From an uncultured Prevotellaceae bacterium (GTDB taxonomy: Bacteria > Bacteroidota > Bacteroidia > Bacteroidales > Muribaculaceae): a DNA stretch of 56,407 nucleotides. The translations under genes and the position numbers were made by a program. Each line of letters starts with the position of its first letter. Position 1 is the first letter of the stretch. The stretch is taken from positions 1 to 56,407 of the forward strand of contig CAMHNO010000014.1 of assembly GCA_946186575.1 (NCBI GenBank). The letters are read 5' to 3'. The notes beneath the pieces were generated by a model that was not told the DNA's origin, did not search any database, and saw nothing but the letters and a program-made list of their open reading frames with translations. Shown one piece after another: positions 34,953 through 43,803 of this stretch.

Positions 34953-36326
34953 ATGACTCAAGTTTCAGAAAAAATCAACAACTCGCCAGCCCTGCGTTGG
35001 GCGGTGCTTGGTCTTGTATCGGTGACCATGATGATGGGCTACATTGTGGCCAAGCAGATGTCGCCACTGCAGTACTTCTTTGAGCTGGCGCCAGCACAGG
35101 GCGGACTGGGATGGACAAGCGGCGAGTTTGGCGTGCTTGCCGGTTCGCGCGGATTCTTCAATGTGTTCCTGCTCATGCTCTTTGTGGGCGGCATCATCCT
35201 CGACAAGACGGGCGTGCGCTTTGCCGGCATCCTCTCGTGCGTGCTCATGCTTGGTGGCACGGCAATCGACTACTATGCCTTTGCATTTATGGACCCTGCT
35301 CACATGGTGAACATCAACCTCCAGTGGATTGGTTACACCGAGCCTGCCATCAAGCTGCAAGTGATTGTGGCGGCCTTGGGATTCGCAACCTTTGGCATTG
35401 GCTACGAGCTGTGTGGCATCACGGTCTCGAAGGTTGTTGTCAAGTGGTTCACGGGCAAGGAAATGGCGCTGGCCATGGGCATTCAAGTGGCACTGGCAAG
35501 GCTCGGCACGGGATTGGCGCTCTCGGGGGCGCCCAAACTGGCAACAGCATTCTCGCTGAGCACGCCCATCCTCTTCGGGCTCTTTGCTCTGGGAGTGGGA
35601 CTCATCGTTTATCTCATTTATTGCTCAATGGACCGCAAGGCTCTAATCAAGGATGCTGCAAGCGGCGACGACGAGAAATTCCACTTCAGCGACATGGGAG
35701 CCACGATGAAGAACCCCGGATTCTGGCTCATCACCATGCTGTGCCTGCTCTACTACTCTGCCCTGTATCCGTTCCTTGACTTCGCCACCAAGATGATGAT
35801 TGCAAAATATGGCGTGGAGCCATCGATTGCAGGCAACATTCCTGCCATTTTGCCCTACACTTCTATCATCTTGACACCACTCTTTGGGGGCATGTATGAC
35901 AAGGTGGGCAAGGGAGCCACCATCATGATAATAGGCACGGTCATGCTCACCCTGGTGCTCATAGTCTTTGCATTGCCTCTGAACTCAAGCGCACTTGCGA
36001 TTTGCTTGATGCTCATCTTGGGCATCGCCTTCTCGCTGCTGCCCAGCGTGCTGTGGCCAGCCGTGCCCAAGATTGTGCCAATGAAGCAACTGGGCACTGC
36101 CTATTCTATCATTTACTACATTCAGAACATTGGACTCATGATAATCCCCATTGTGATTGGAGGCGTGCTGCAGCGCAACACCGTGGGCGACAACGTCGAC
36201 TACACTCAAGCGATGTGGATTTTCGCTGCAATTGGCATGGCGGCAATTGCGGTATCGATAATGCTGCTGTGGATTGACCGGCGCAAAAACTATGGCCTGC
36301 AGCAAGCTAACATCACCAAAGAGTGA
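34953..36326 (+). CDS. MFS transporter, paralogue of the preceding gene
   Basis: 457 residues with about 12 predicted helices and the MFS motif GIILDKTGVRF. It aligns with the preceding gene along almost its entire length (VKWFTGKEMALAMG versus VKWFKGREMALAMG; SLLPSVLWPAVPK versus SLVPASLWPSVPK) but lacks the two extra segments. It uses more G/C-ending codons than its neighbour, which argues against a very recent duplication. Substrate unknown. I see no promoter of its own in the 16 bases after the terminator, so expression may depend on read-through. Confidence 0.87.
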   Translation: MTQVSEKINNSPALRWAVLGLVSVTMMMGYIVAKQMSPLQYFFELAPAQGGLGWTSGEFGVLAGSRGFFNVFLLMLFVGGIILDKTGVRFAGILSCVLMLGGTAIDYYAFAFMDPAHMVNINLQWIGYTEPAIKLQVIVAALGFATFGIGYELCGITVSKVVVKWFTGKEMALAMGIQVALARLGTGLALSGAPKLATAFSLSTPILFGLFALGVGLIVYLIYCSMDRKALIKDAASGDDEKFHFSDMGATMKNPGFWLITMLCLLYYSALYPFLDFATKMMIAKYGVEPSIAGNIPAILPYTSIILTPLFGGMYDKVGKGATIMIIGTVMLTLVLIVFALPLNSSALAICLMLILGIAFSLLPSVLWPAVPKIVPMKQLGTAYSIIYYIQNIGLMIIPIVIGGVLQRNTVGDNVDYTQAMWIFAAIGMAAIAVSIMLLWIDRRKNYGLQQANITKE

Positions 36327-36340
36327 ACTCAGTAAATACA

Positions 36341-36379
36341 ATTAAGGTGTTCGATTTAAAAAGTAGAACACCTTTAATT
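36341..36379. terminator. Bidirectional terminator between the MFS gene and mutL
   Basis: Stem attaaggtgttc / gaacacctttaat with one bulge; flanked by A/T runs on both sides, placed between convergent stops. Confidence 0.8.
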
Positions 36380-36394
36380 TATGCATTGTTTAAA

Positions 36395-38266
36395 TCAAAA
36401 CATTTTAGCCACCTGATCAATCGAAAGTACATTAGCAATGAGTTTGCCATTAGGAGTGTACTTGTTGCTCTTGAGCGAGTGCCAGTCATTTAGCAGTGTG
36501 CGCTTTTCCTCGTCGTTAAGTTCGCGCCCGTAGGGAATTGCGGCACGAGTGGCAATGGTCATCGCAATGCGTTCATACACCTTATCCTTCAAATTACTAA
36601 CACCGGTACCCACCTGAGAGATGACTTCATTAAGAAGCTCACGAACGTCGACATTGTCAAGCCCTGGGGGCACCGAGTTGATCGACCAGTCGCCACCACT
36701 TAGCCGCGACACAGCAAAGCCAGCCTTCTCAAGCTCGGGTTCAATCTCCTCAAAAACTGCATTTTGCGACTGCGAGAAATGCACTATCTCGGGGAACAAC
36801 ACTCGCTGCGACACCACGTTCATGCCATCAATCTGCTGCAACAGGCGGTCATAAAGCACGGCTACGTGAGCCCTGTGCTGGTCAACGATGAGAAGACCAT
36901 CACTGGCTATGGTCACAATATAACGATTATTGAGCTGCAATATGCTGAGCGACTCGTTTTTAACATCAATTACTGGCAGCATAGCTGTATTCTGGGCAGA
37001 GCCGACTGGTTCAGAGTCACTCTCGTCAAGGCTCTCCTGCTTGGCCTTCTCAAAGTTCTTGTACAGCTCCTCCCAGTTGGGCAAAGCACTATTGCTATAG
37101 TGGTTCTCAATTGGCCTCGGAGAATTTCCTCTACCACTCGAGTCGCTATCGCCATCTTCTTTAAATGGATTATAGCTGCGATCCATACTAATTGCTGGTG
37201 GCTTGGGAACGTGAGGCAGATTGAACGACGGAATCTCGGGGGCATCTTCCTTGTCGAAGTCGATTGACGGAACAACGCTGAACTTGCCTAAAGTCTCTTT
37301 AACGGCAGCCGAGATAATCTGCCATATTGGCATCTCATTCTCAAATTTTATCTCAGTCTTGGTGGGATGGATGTTGACATCGATTGTCTCGGGATCTACA
37401 TCAAATATCAGAAAATAGTTGGGCTGAGATTCATCGGGGATTAGCTCAAGGTAACACGAGTTCACTGCCTTGTGAAAATAAGGATGACGCATGTAGCGAC
37501 CGTTAACAAAGAAGTACTGCAGCGCATTGCGCTTGCGCGCATTCTCGGGCTTGCCAATGAAACCCGTTATCTTCACCAGCGAGGTTTCGATGGCGAGAGG
37601 AATGAGCTGCTGGTCAAGACTGTGACCAAACAAGGCCACAATGCGCTGCCTGAGCGACCCTTGGCCAAGCTTATAGAGCACATTGCCATTGTGAGTTAGT
37701 GTGAACTCAACATTATAATTCACAAGGGCAAGTTTCTCAAACTCCTTGATGATATTGCTCAGCTCCACCTGATTGCTCTTCAAAAACTTGCGGCGAGCAG
37801 GAACATTGAAAAACAGGTCTTTGACCATGAAATTACACCCAACGGGGCACACGTCGGGCTCCTGCGACTCGCAATGCGAGGCATTGATCAGGAGCTTGGT
37901 GCCAAGCTGGTTGCCACGGGCACAAGTGCGAAGCTCGATGTGAGAAATCGCAGCAATCGACGCCAGTGCCTCGCCACGGAAACCCATCGTGTGAAGCTCA
38001 AACAAATCCTGAGCCTGCCTTATCTTGGAAGTGCTGTGACGCTCAAAGGCCAGACGGGCATCAGTGTCGCTCATGCCCACGCCATTGTCTATCACCTGAA
38101 TGAGCGTGCGGCCAGCATCCTTGAGCACAATGTGAACATTGGTGGCTTGAGCATCGATAGCATTCTCCACCAGTTCCTTGATTACCGAAGCAGGACGCTG
38201 AATCACCTCGCCAGCAGCAATCTGGTTGGCAACGGAGTCGGGCAATAATTTTATAACATCACTCAT
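36395..38266 (-). CDS. mutL: DNA mismatch repair protein MutL
   Basis: 623 residues. The N-terminal GHKL ATPase is complete: ELVENAIDAQA (Glu/Asn), DNGVGM, and the ATP-lid MGFRGEALASI. The C-terminal dimerisation domain (~430-620) has DQHRAHVAVLYD, where endonuclease-type MutL has DQHA-x2-E-x4-E; both Glu positions are changed, so nicking activity is doubtful. MutL links MutS recognition to strand removal. The gene starts 16 bases after the OstA-like gene, so it is probably transcribed with the surA-like and ostA-like genes. Confidence 0.97.
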   Translation of the reverse strand: MSDVIKLLPDSVANQIAAGEVIQRPASVIKELVENAIDAQATNVHIVLKDAGRTLIQVIDNGVGMSDTDARLAFERHSTSKIRQAQDLFELHTMGFRGEALASIAAISHIELRTCARGNQLGTKLLINASHCESQEPDVCPVGCNFMVKDLFFNVPARRKFLKSNQVELSNIIKEFEKLALVNYNVEFTLTHNGNVLYKLGQGSLRQRIVALFGHSLDQQLIPLAIETSLVKITGFIGKPENARKRNALQYFFVNGRYMRHPYFHKAVNSCYLELIPDESQPNYFLIFDVDPETIDVNIHPTKTEIKFENEMPIWQIISAAVKETLGKFSVVPSIDFDKEDAPEIPSFNLPHVPKPPAISMDRSYNPFKEDGDSDSSGRGNSPRPIENHYSNSALPNWEELYKNFEKAKQESLDESDSEPVGSAQNTAMLPVIDVKNESLSILQLNNRYIVTIASDGLLIVDQHRAHVAVLYDRLLQQIDGMNVVSQRVLFPEIVHFSQSQNAVFEEIEPELEKAGFAVSRLSGGDWSINSVPPGLDNVDVRELLNEVISQVGTGVSNLKDKVYERIAMTIATRAAIPYGRELNDEEKRTLLNDWHSLKSNKYTPNGKLIANVLSIDQVAKMF

Positions 38267-38282
38267 TAAATCATCTCCTCAT

Positions 38283-40100
38283 CTATCTGATTACCGTACG
38301 ACGGGTTGAAACAGCCTCGCCAAAGATACTCCTCATCTCCTCGCTGACATTGAGCACATCGAGCGGGTCCTTGGGCCTTATTGCTTCATACCACCTGAAA
38401 CGCGACAATCGCAAGTCGCTGTTCTTGGCAAGGAAAAGCGGCACCACCCTGCCCGACACGTCGGGCCACATCTTTATCTTCTCCACCTCCTGTTTGGCCT
38501 TTAGGTCAATGGTGAGATAGGCACTGTTGGTGTTGACCAACTTATTATAGGTAGAGTCATTTTCCATGGGATAGAACAGCGCCTCCACGTCGCCCGAGAC
38601 ATCGAGTCGTCTCAATTCTTGGTTCTCAAATGTGGCATGCATCGTGCGACCACTCAATTGATTATAGTAGTTCTCGCCCAGATGCTCCACAAGTAGGCCC
38701 CACTGTGGCAGTTTGGCCCAATCCACAACCGAGTCTTGAACATGAACATTTATCTCATCGCCACTAATCTGCCGGCTCTCGCTCCACACGATAGCGTGGC
38801 GATACATGTTCAAGATTGAATCCTTCTCATTGATTGCAGCCGAGTCGCACACGCCCTGAATGTCCTTACGGTAAAAGCGCACATACTTGTTGGCAATCAA
38901 GATTCGAACATTGTCGGCGGTGGTGATGGTGCGCAACGTGTCGGCATGAACATAGACTGTGTCTTTCTGCGAGAACTCACGAGCTATAGCGTTCTCGGTC
39001 ACATACGACTCCTTGGTCTTCTCGTTGTGATATCCCACCTCGCCCTCGAGGATGACCTTGTTCTTCATGTCGGTCAAGACCACATGGCCTCGAGCCTTGC
39101 CCACTCCAGTGCGACGGTCATAGTCAACGACATCGCCTCGGAGAGTGCGGTCGTTCCTCTTGTCGGTCATCACCACGTTGCCTTGAGCCTGGCCCTTGTC
39201 GTTGCGGCGGTCATAATACACCACGTCGCCCACCAGAGTCTGGCCTTCCTTTGTGGTCACCGACGAGCGGTTATACATAGTTCCTTCTTCGCTCGAGAGA
39301 TTATACCATCCGCTCGAGGTGTGAATAATGTGGCCATCTTCGAGCGAAATAATCTCGGTTTCATCCTCTATAGTGGCAATGTGGGTGCGCATGTTATAAT
39401 CGAGAATGTCGGTATTAAGCTTCATCTTGTTGTTGACAAGACGCACGTTTGACGTGAACTGAACCTTCTTAGTGTCATGCTCATATCGAGCCACACTTGA
39501 GGTTATCCTGGTCCCCGACTTGTCGACTACAGTGCCGCCATTGAAATAACGTGCCACATTGTTAAGCATGTCATAATCAAGGTTCTCGGTTGTCACTGTC
39601 ATCGAACGGTTCACAACTCTTACACTGCCCCTGAGTTTAGCCACTTCCACATCGCCAAAGTAGTTCATCTTATTACAATAGGCGATAAGAGTGTCGGCTT
39701 GGTTCATTACCACATGACCAAAGGCATCGAGTGAGCTCGATGCTTCGTAGAAATAGGCGCTGTCGCATGTAAGAGTCATGTTGCCTCGACGGAACCTCAC
39801 ATTGCCGCGCAGCACTTTATACTCCGTACTTCGCTGCTCGTTGGCAATGAGAGCGTCGGCGTTCTCAAGAAACACCTTGCCAGGATCATAACGATTGGCA
39901 TCGGGAATTTTAGGAGTAATGCGCCTTATGTGCGACGTTGTTGCCCCCGGTTTGGCAGCAACAGCGTTATTGTTCTGCTGCGACAGAGCATCGACAGGAC
40001 AGCACATAGCCCCAATCAACACAACCAACATCAGAGCAAGGCGCCAACTCACGGTTGCCGCCCGCATCACGAAACCTTGAGATGATGAGTTTGATGTCAT
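38283..40100 (-). CDS. OstA/LptA-like envelope protein
   Basis: 605 residues. After a signal-peptide region (hydrophobic LALMLVVLIGAMCCPVDALS, about 22-40) come repeated OstA-type beta segments (VLRGNVRFRRGNMTLTCDSAYFY, and similar at ~170-300). This is the beta-jellyroll of LptA/LptD N-terminal domains, which carry lipopolysaccharide across the periplasm. In Bacteroidetes such OstA-like proteins are usual next to surA and mutL. M12 (MRAATVS) is a possible alternative start at 40067. Gap of 28 bases to the surA-like gene upstream, 16 bases to mutL: one operon. Confidence 0.88.
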   Translation of the reverse strand: MTSNSSSQGFVMRAATVSWRLALMLVVLIGAMCCPVDALSQQNNNAVAAKPGATTSHIRRITPKIPDANRYDPGKVFLENADALIANEQRSTEYKVLRGNVRFRRGNMTLTCDSAYFYEASSSLDAFGHVVMNQADTLIAYCNKMNYFGDVEVAKLRGSVRVVNRSMTVTTENLDYDMLNNVARYFNGGTVVDKSGTRITSSVARYEHDTKKVQFTSNVRLVNNKMKLNTDILDYNMRTHIATIEDETEIISLEDGHIIHTSSGWYNLSSEEGTMYNRSSVTTKEGQTLVGDVVYYDRRNDKGQAQGNVVMTDKRNDRTLRGDVVDYDRRTGVGKARGHVVLTDMKNKVILEGEVGYHNEKTKESYVTENAIAREFSQKDTVYVHADTLRTITTADNVRILIANKYVRFYRKDIQGVCDSAAINEKDSILNMYRHAIVWSESRQISGDEINVHVQDSVVDWAKLPQWGLLVEHLGENYYNQLSGRTMHATFENQELRRLDVSGDVEALFYPMENDSTYNKLVNTNSAYLTIDLKAKQEVEKIKMWPDVSGRVVPLFLAKNSDLRLSRFRWYEAIRPKDPLDVLNVSEEMRSIFGEAVSTRRTVIR

Positions 40101-40128
40101 GTGATGTGGAGCATGTATTGTGTGTGTA

Positions 40129-41499
40129 CTATTTGCCTGTGCCGTAGTTCACATTGAGCCAGTTATACTTGAACTCGCAATTTCGCCAGCCCTCCTCGAT
40201 GTAGACGTAGGTTGACTTCTGCTTCTCCTGAATCCACTTGTTGAGGATTTCCTCACGCTTGTAGCCTTCGTACATCTCCTTGAGCACCTGGTAGTCCTCG
40301 GCAAAATCGGCACGATGCGAGTCTTTCCTCTTGGTGAGTTTGACCATCGCCACTTGCTGCTTGCTTGTCTTGGGATTTACCATGATGAATGGAGCTGAAA
40401 TGTCGCCCTCATTCATGGTAGCGACAACCTTGGCTATCTCCGAAGGCAAATCGGCCATCTCAAAGTAGTTGGTGTGAGTTTTTTCATTAAGCATCACGCC
40501 ATTGTTGTTGCGAGAGTCCTTGTCTTGCGAGACGTAAAGAGCAGCGGTCTCAAAGGTCAACCCGTTCTTGGCCGCAATGATATTGGTGCGCAGTGAATCA
40601 AGTTGATGCATGGCAGTGTCGATGTCGGCTTGAGCAATCTTTGGCCTGAGAAGGATGTGGCGGGTATTGATGCGGTCGCCTCTTTTCTCAATGAGCTGGA
40701 TGATGTGGAAACCTGCGTCGGTCTCTACTATTTTCGACACGCGCTTGGTGTCGCTCAAGTTGAATGCTGCTGTGGCATATTCTGGCAACAGCTCGGCACG
40801 CCCTCTGAATCCCACTTCACCGCCATAGGTTGCCGAACCATCCTCGCTATACATGATAGCCAGTGTAGCAAAGTCCGACTCTCCATTATTCACCTTTTGT
40901 GAATAATCTCGCAGTTGGGTTTTAATCCTTTCTATCTCCTCTTGAGGGATGACAGGATTGATAGTGATAATTTGCACCTCCACCTGTTGTGGAATGATGG
41001 GCAGCGAGTCTTGTGGGATGGTGGCGAAGTAACGTCTCACGTCGGCAGGGGTAGCCTTCACATCCTTTGTGAGCTTGCGCTGAACTTCTTGAACGGTATA
41101 CTGGTCTCTGACCACGTCAATGAGATTCTCTCGGAGCTCTGGCAGAGGTTTTCTGAAGTACTCCTCCACTTTCTCTTTCGACCCCAGATTGGCTATGAAA
41201 TAGTTGATTCTGGAGTCTACGGTCTGCATAACTGTAGAGTTAGGTATCTCGACGGTGTCGACCTTAGCCTGATGCAGGAAAAGTTTCTCAATCGCCATCC
41301 TCTCGGGGATGATGCAATAGGGGTTGCCATCGATAGCGATACGCTCATAGAGGGCCTGCTGATATTGCTCTTCAATATCCGACTTAAAGATGGGCTCGTC
41401 GCCCACAACCCATGCCACCTCTTCGGCCACATTATTCTGCGCGGCCATGCTCAGCGACACAATAGCCATTAAGCTCAAAAACAGTGTTTTAATCTTCAT
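40129..41499 (-). CDS. Periplasmic peptidyl-prolyl isomerase, SurA-like
   Basis: 456 residues, signal peptide ending SMAAQ (~21). The N-terminal chaperone region (~24-165) resembles SurA (VAWVVGDEPIFKSDIEEQ), followed by a parvulin-type rotamase (~175-275; GDGSA-like SEDGSATYGGEVGF, FHIIQLIEKRGD) and a second, degenerate one (~283-385; TRHILLRPKI). It helps fold outer-membrane proteins. First gene of surA-like/ostA-like/mutL. The 216 bases upstream hold the terminator of the next PPIase gene and no clear -33/-7 pair. Confidence 0.9.
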   Translation of the reverse strand: MKIKTLFLSLMAIVSLSMAAQNNVAEEVAWVVGDEPIFKSDIEEQYQQALYERIAIDGNPYCIIPERMAIEKLFLHQAKVDTVEIPNSTVMQTVDSRINYFIANLGSKEKVEEYFRKPLPELRENLIDVVRDQYTVQEVQRKLTKDVKATPADVRRYFATIPQDSLPIIPQQVEVQIITINPVIPQEEIERIKTQLRDYSQKVNNGESDFATLAIMYSEDGSATYGGEVGFRGRAELLPEYATAAFNLSDTKRVSKIVETDAGFHIIQLIEKRGDRINTRHILLRPKIAQADIDTAMHQLDSLRTNIIAAKNGLTFETAALYVSQDKDSRNNNGVMLNEKTHTNYFEMADLPSEIAKVVATMNEGDISAPFIMVNPKTSKQQVAMVKLTKRKDSHRADFAEDYQVLKEMYEGYKREEILNKWIQEKQKSTYVYIEEGWRNCEFKYNWLNVNYGTGK

Positions 41500-41653
41500 T
41501 TTATATTATAAGTTTTTTATGATTCAACGTGGGGCATCCTGCAGTCAGGACACAAAACATCAAATAAAGTGCAAATTTCTTGATTTTTTGCGATTTCTCA
41601 AAATCATTTTCAATTAATTATCATTAATTATTATTGCATAGGTGCAAAAAAAA

Positions 41654-41695
41654 CATGCCGTGCTTCAGGAAGTGACTTCACCAAAGCACGGCATG
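41654..41695 (-). terminator. Rho-independent terminator of the larger PPIase gene
   Basis: A perfect 12-bp stem (catgccgtgctt at 41654-41665 with aagcacggcatg at 41684-41695) followed on the minus strand by a T-run. It separates the 651-residue PPIase from the surA-like operon. Confidence 0.88.
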
Positions 41696-41715
41696 CGCCC
41701 CTCAGCAGAGGGGGA

Positions 41716-43671
41716 TTATTTATAAATTGCCTTCAACTGATTGAGTACCTTCTGGTCAATGGCAACCTTATATTTCTTGCGCAGACCATCCACCCATTGC
41801 TGCTCGAGAACATCTTGATAGTCCGACGACACCAGTCCTTTAACATCGGCAAGCTCTTCGGGCTGATTAATGATTCTTCCCATCAGCTTAGCATAGACAG
41901 GATAGCCACTATAGGCCGATGGAGCCTTTTTGCCACCGAAGGCAATGTTGTCGACCATCTCATTCTCACCAGCCTTAGTGATGACTCTCACCATCTTGAT
42001 GTTGTGGCCAAACTGCTTGTTGAGCCTTGTAGTGACGGTGTCCTCAGGCAAATTTGAGATTTGCTCATAGGCAGCAGCAACAGCTTTGAGAATAGAGTCA
42101 TTCTTTGCGCACACCATAATACCCTTGAAGTGAGGAGCATCCCATTGATACTTGTCCCTATTCTCTTCAAATCGCTTCTGGAGGGCCTGTTCATCGCTCT
42201 TAGCTTTTTTCCACACCTCATTGTTCATAACCTCAAAGAGCAGAGTTCCGTCGCGATACTCGTTCATGAGATTTCTGTAGTCGGAATTCAGTTCAAACAA
42301 GTTATCAGAATAGTAATTCACCACTTCGCGACGCGCCACTCTCTCAACGTTTGCCTCAATCTCGGCCGCTGCAATATCTATAGACGCATATTTAGCCTTT
42401 GGATTCATAGTCTTGGCAAGCAGCGACAGAGGTCGCTTCTGGTTTTTGCCAAAAGTGAAGATGGTGAAATCAGACTTTGCAAGGACATCGGCCACAAAAG
42501 TAGAATCATAAGAACCATGCTTCTTGAGTTCCTTGACAAGATAGTCATGAAGTTTTTTGTTCTTTTTGTAGCCCAGTTCGTTCATTATAGAGTTCACACG
42601 GCTGTCAACTGGCATAGCAGCTCTCTCATCGCGTTGCATCTGCTGTTCAATAGTGCCTCTCATCTCATCTAACGATCCAACCGTTTTAAGTCCAAACTTC
42701 TTGATGATGTGATATCCAAACACCGTCTCAAAAGGCTGCGACACTTCGCCATCAGCAAGCGAGAACGCAATGTCGATGAAGGGCTCCACGGCTTGACCAC
42801 GTCTCATCAGAGGCAGCTTGCCGCCATTGCGTGCCGAGCCATCCTGTGAATATTTCTTGGCCAGCTCTTCAAAACTCTCACCAGCCTGAATGCGGGCATA
42901 TATCGAGTCAATCGACGCTTTCACCGCAGCCTTAACGCTATCGTTAACCGTCACACCACGAGGGAAGACCCTGACTATGTGAGCCACATCAACCTGTCCC
43001 TCATCGGGCCTGACAGCATTAACCCTTACCATGTGTACACCATAGTCGGTGAGAAATGGCTTTGAAATTTCTCCCACAGGAGTGGTGTATGCTACATATT
43101 CAAAAGCGTAGGGGAACATGCCACTCGCTATGAAACCATAATTTCCTTTGTTTCTCTCTTTAGACCTGTCGATCGAGTATTTCATCACCAGATCATTGAA
43201 GTTTTCACCATTGAGGATGCAGTTGCGCAAGCTGTCCATTCTTGCAATTTGTGCATTGTCTTCCTCCCTGGTCTTGCCACGTGCCAGCATCATGTGCGAG
43301 ATATCCACGTTTTTAGTCATGCGGCCATAAGCTTCCTGAATGAGTTTTTCCTTTAGGTCATTATCGGTCAAGAAAGGTGCCAGCATGTCGGCCTTATATC
43401 CATTGAGCTCCTGCTGAATTCTGGGCAGTGTGTCATAGCCCAGAGCTTCGGCTTCGACAACCTTGAGCTTGTAGTTGACAAAACGCTCAACATACTCATC
43501 GATAGACTCTTGAACCACTTGCTGCTCCATGTTTTTCTTGTAGAGATACTCAAACTCTGATAGAGTGACTTTCTTGTTGTTGATAGTCATCAACACGGGG
43601 TCTTTGGCAGCATAAGCACCACACACAACTCCTGCAACAATCAATGCAGAAATAAGATACTTAAGTTTCAT
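41716..43671 (-). CDS. Periplasmic peptidyl-prolyl isomerase with two PpiC domains
   Basis: 651 residues; signal peptide ending AYAAK (~22). N-terminal chaperone-like helices, then two rotamase domains in a row (~123-230, VDISHMMLARGK; ~235-335, VDVAHIVRVFPRG and SQDGSARNGGKLP). A further C-terminal region (~350-651) is helical and of unknown fold. PPIases of this type assist outer-membrane protein folding in the periplasm. It is monocistronic, with own -7 box and strong terminator, and next to another PPIase. Both would serve beta-barrel traffic. Confidence 0.9.
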   Translation of the reverse strand: MKLKYLISALIVAGVVCGAYAAKDPVLMTINNKKVTLSEFEYLYKKNMEQQVVQESIDEYVERFVNYKLKVVEAEALGYDTLPRIQQELNGYKADMLAPFLTDNDLKEKLIQEAYGRMTKNVDISHMMLARGKTREEDNAQIARMDSLRNCILNGENFNDLVMKYSIDRSKERNKGNYGFIASGMFPYAFEYVAYTTPVGEISKPFLTDYGVHMVRVNAVRPDEGQVDVAHIVRVFPRGVTVNDSVKAAVKASIDSIYARIQAGESFEELAKKYSQDGSARNGGKLPLMRRGQAVEPFIDIAFSLADGEVSQPFETVFGYHIIKKFGLKTVGSLDEMRGTIEQQMQRDERAAMPVDSRVNSIMNELGYKKNKKLHDYLVKELKKHGSYDSTFVADVLAKSDFTIFTFGKNQKRPLSLLAKTMNPKAKYASIDIAAAEIEANVERVARREVVNYYSDNLFELNSDYRNLMNEYRDGTLLFEVMNNEVWKKAKSDEQALQKRFEENRDKYQWDAPHFKGIMVCAKNDSILKAVAAAYEQISNLPEDTVTTRLNKQFGHNIKMVRVITKAGENEMVDNIAFGGKKAPSAYSGYPVYAKLMGRIINQPEELADVKGLVSSDYQDVLEQQWVDGLRKKYKVAIDQKVLNQLKAIYK

Positions 43672-43710
43672 AATTATTATAAAAAATGTATTTTCGGTTT
43701 CTTAACAATA

Positions 43711-43718
43711 CAAATATA
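43711..43718 (-). promoter_or_regulatory. -7 box of the larger PPIase gene
   Basis: TATATTTG on the minus strand, 40 bases before the ATG. The -33 position has TTTAC, one change from TTTG. Confidence 0.55.
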
Positions 43719-43803
43719 ATAACGTGAATTATTGAAAGTAAATTATATCTAATACCTTAATTTTAGTTAATATATGAGGCTATCTAACATCTGATAAACC
43801 ATA

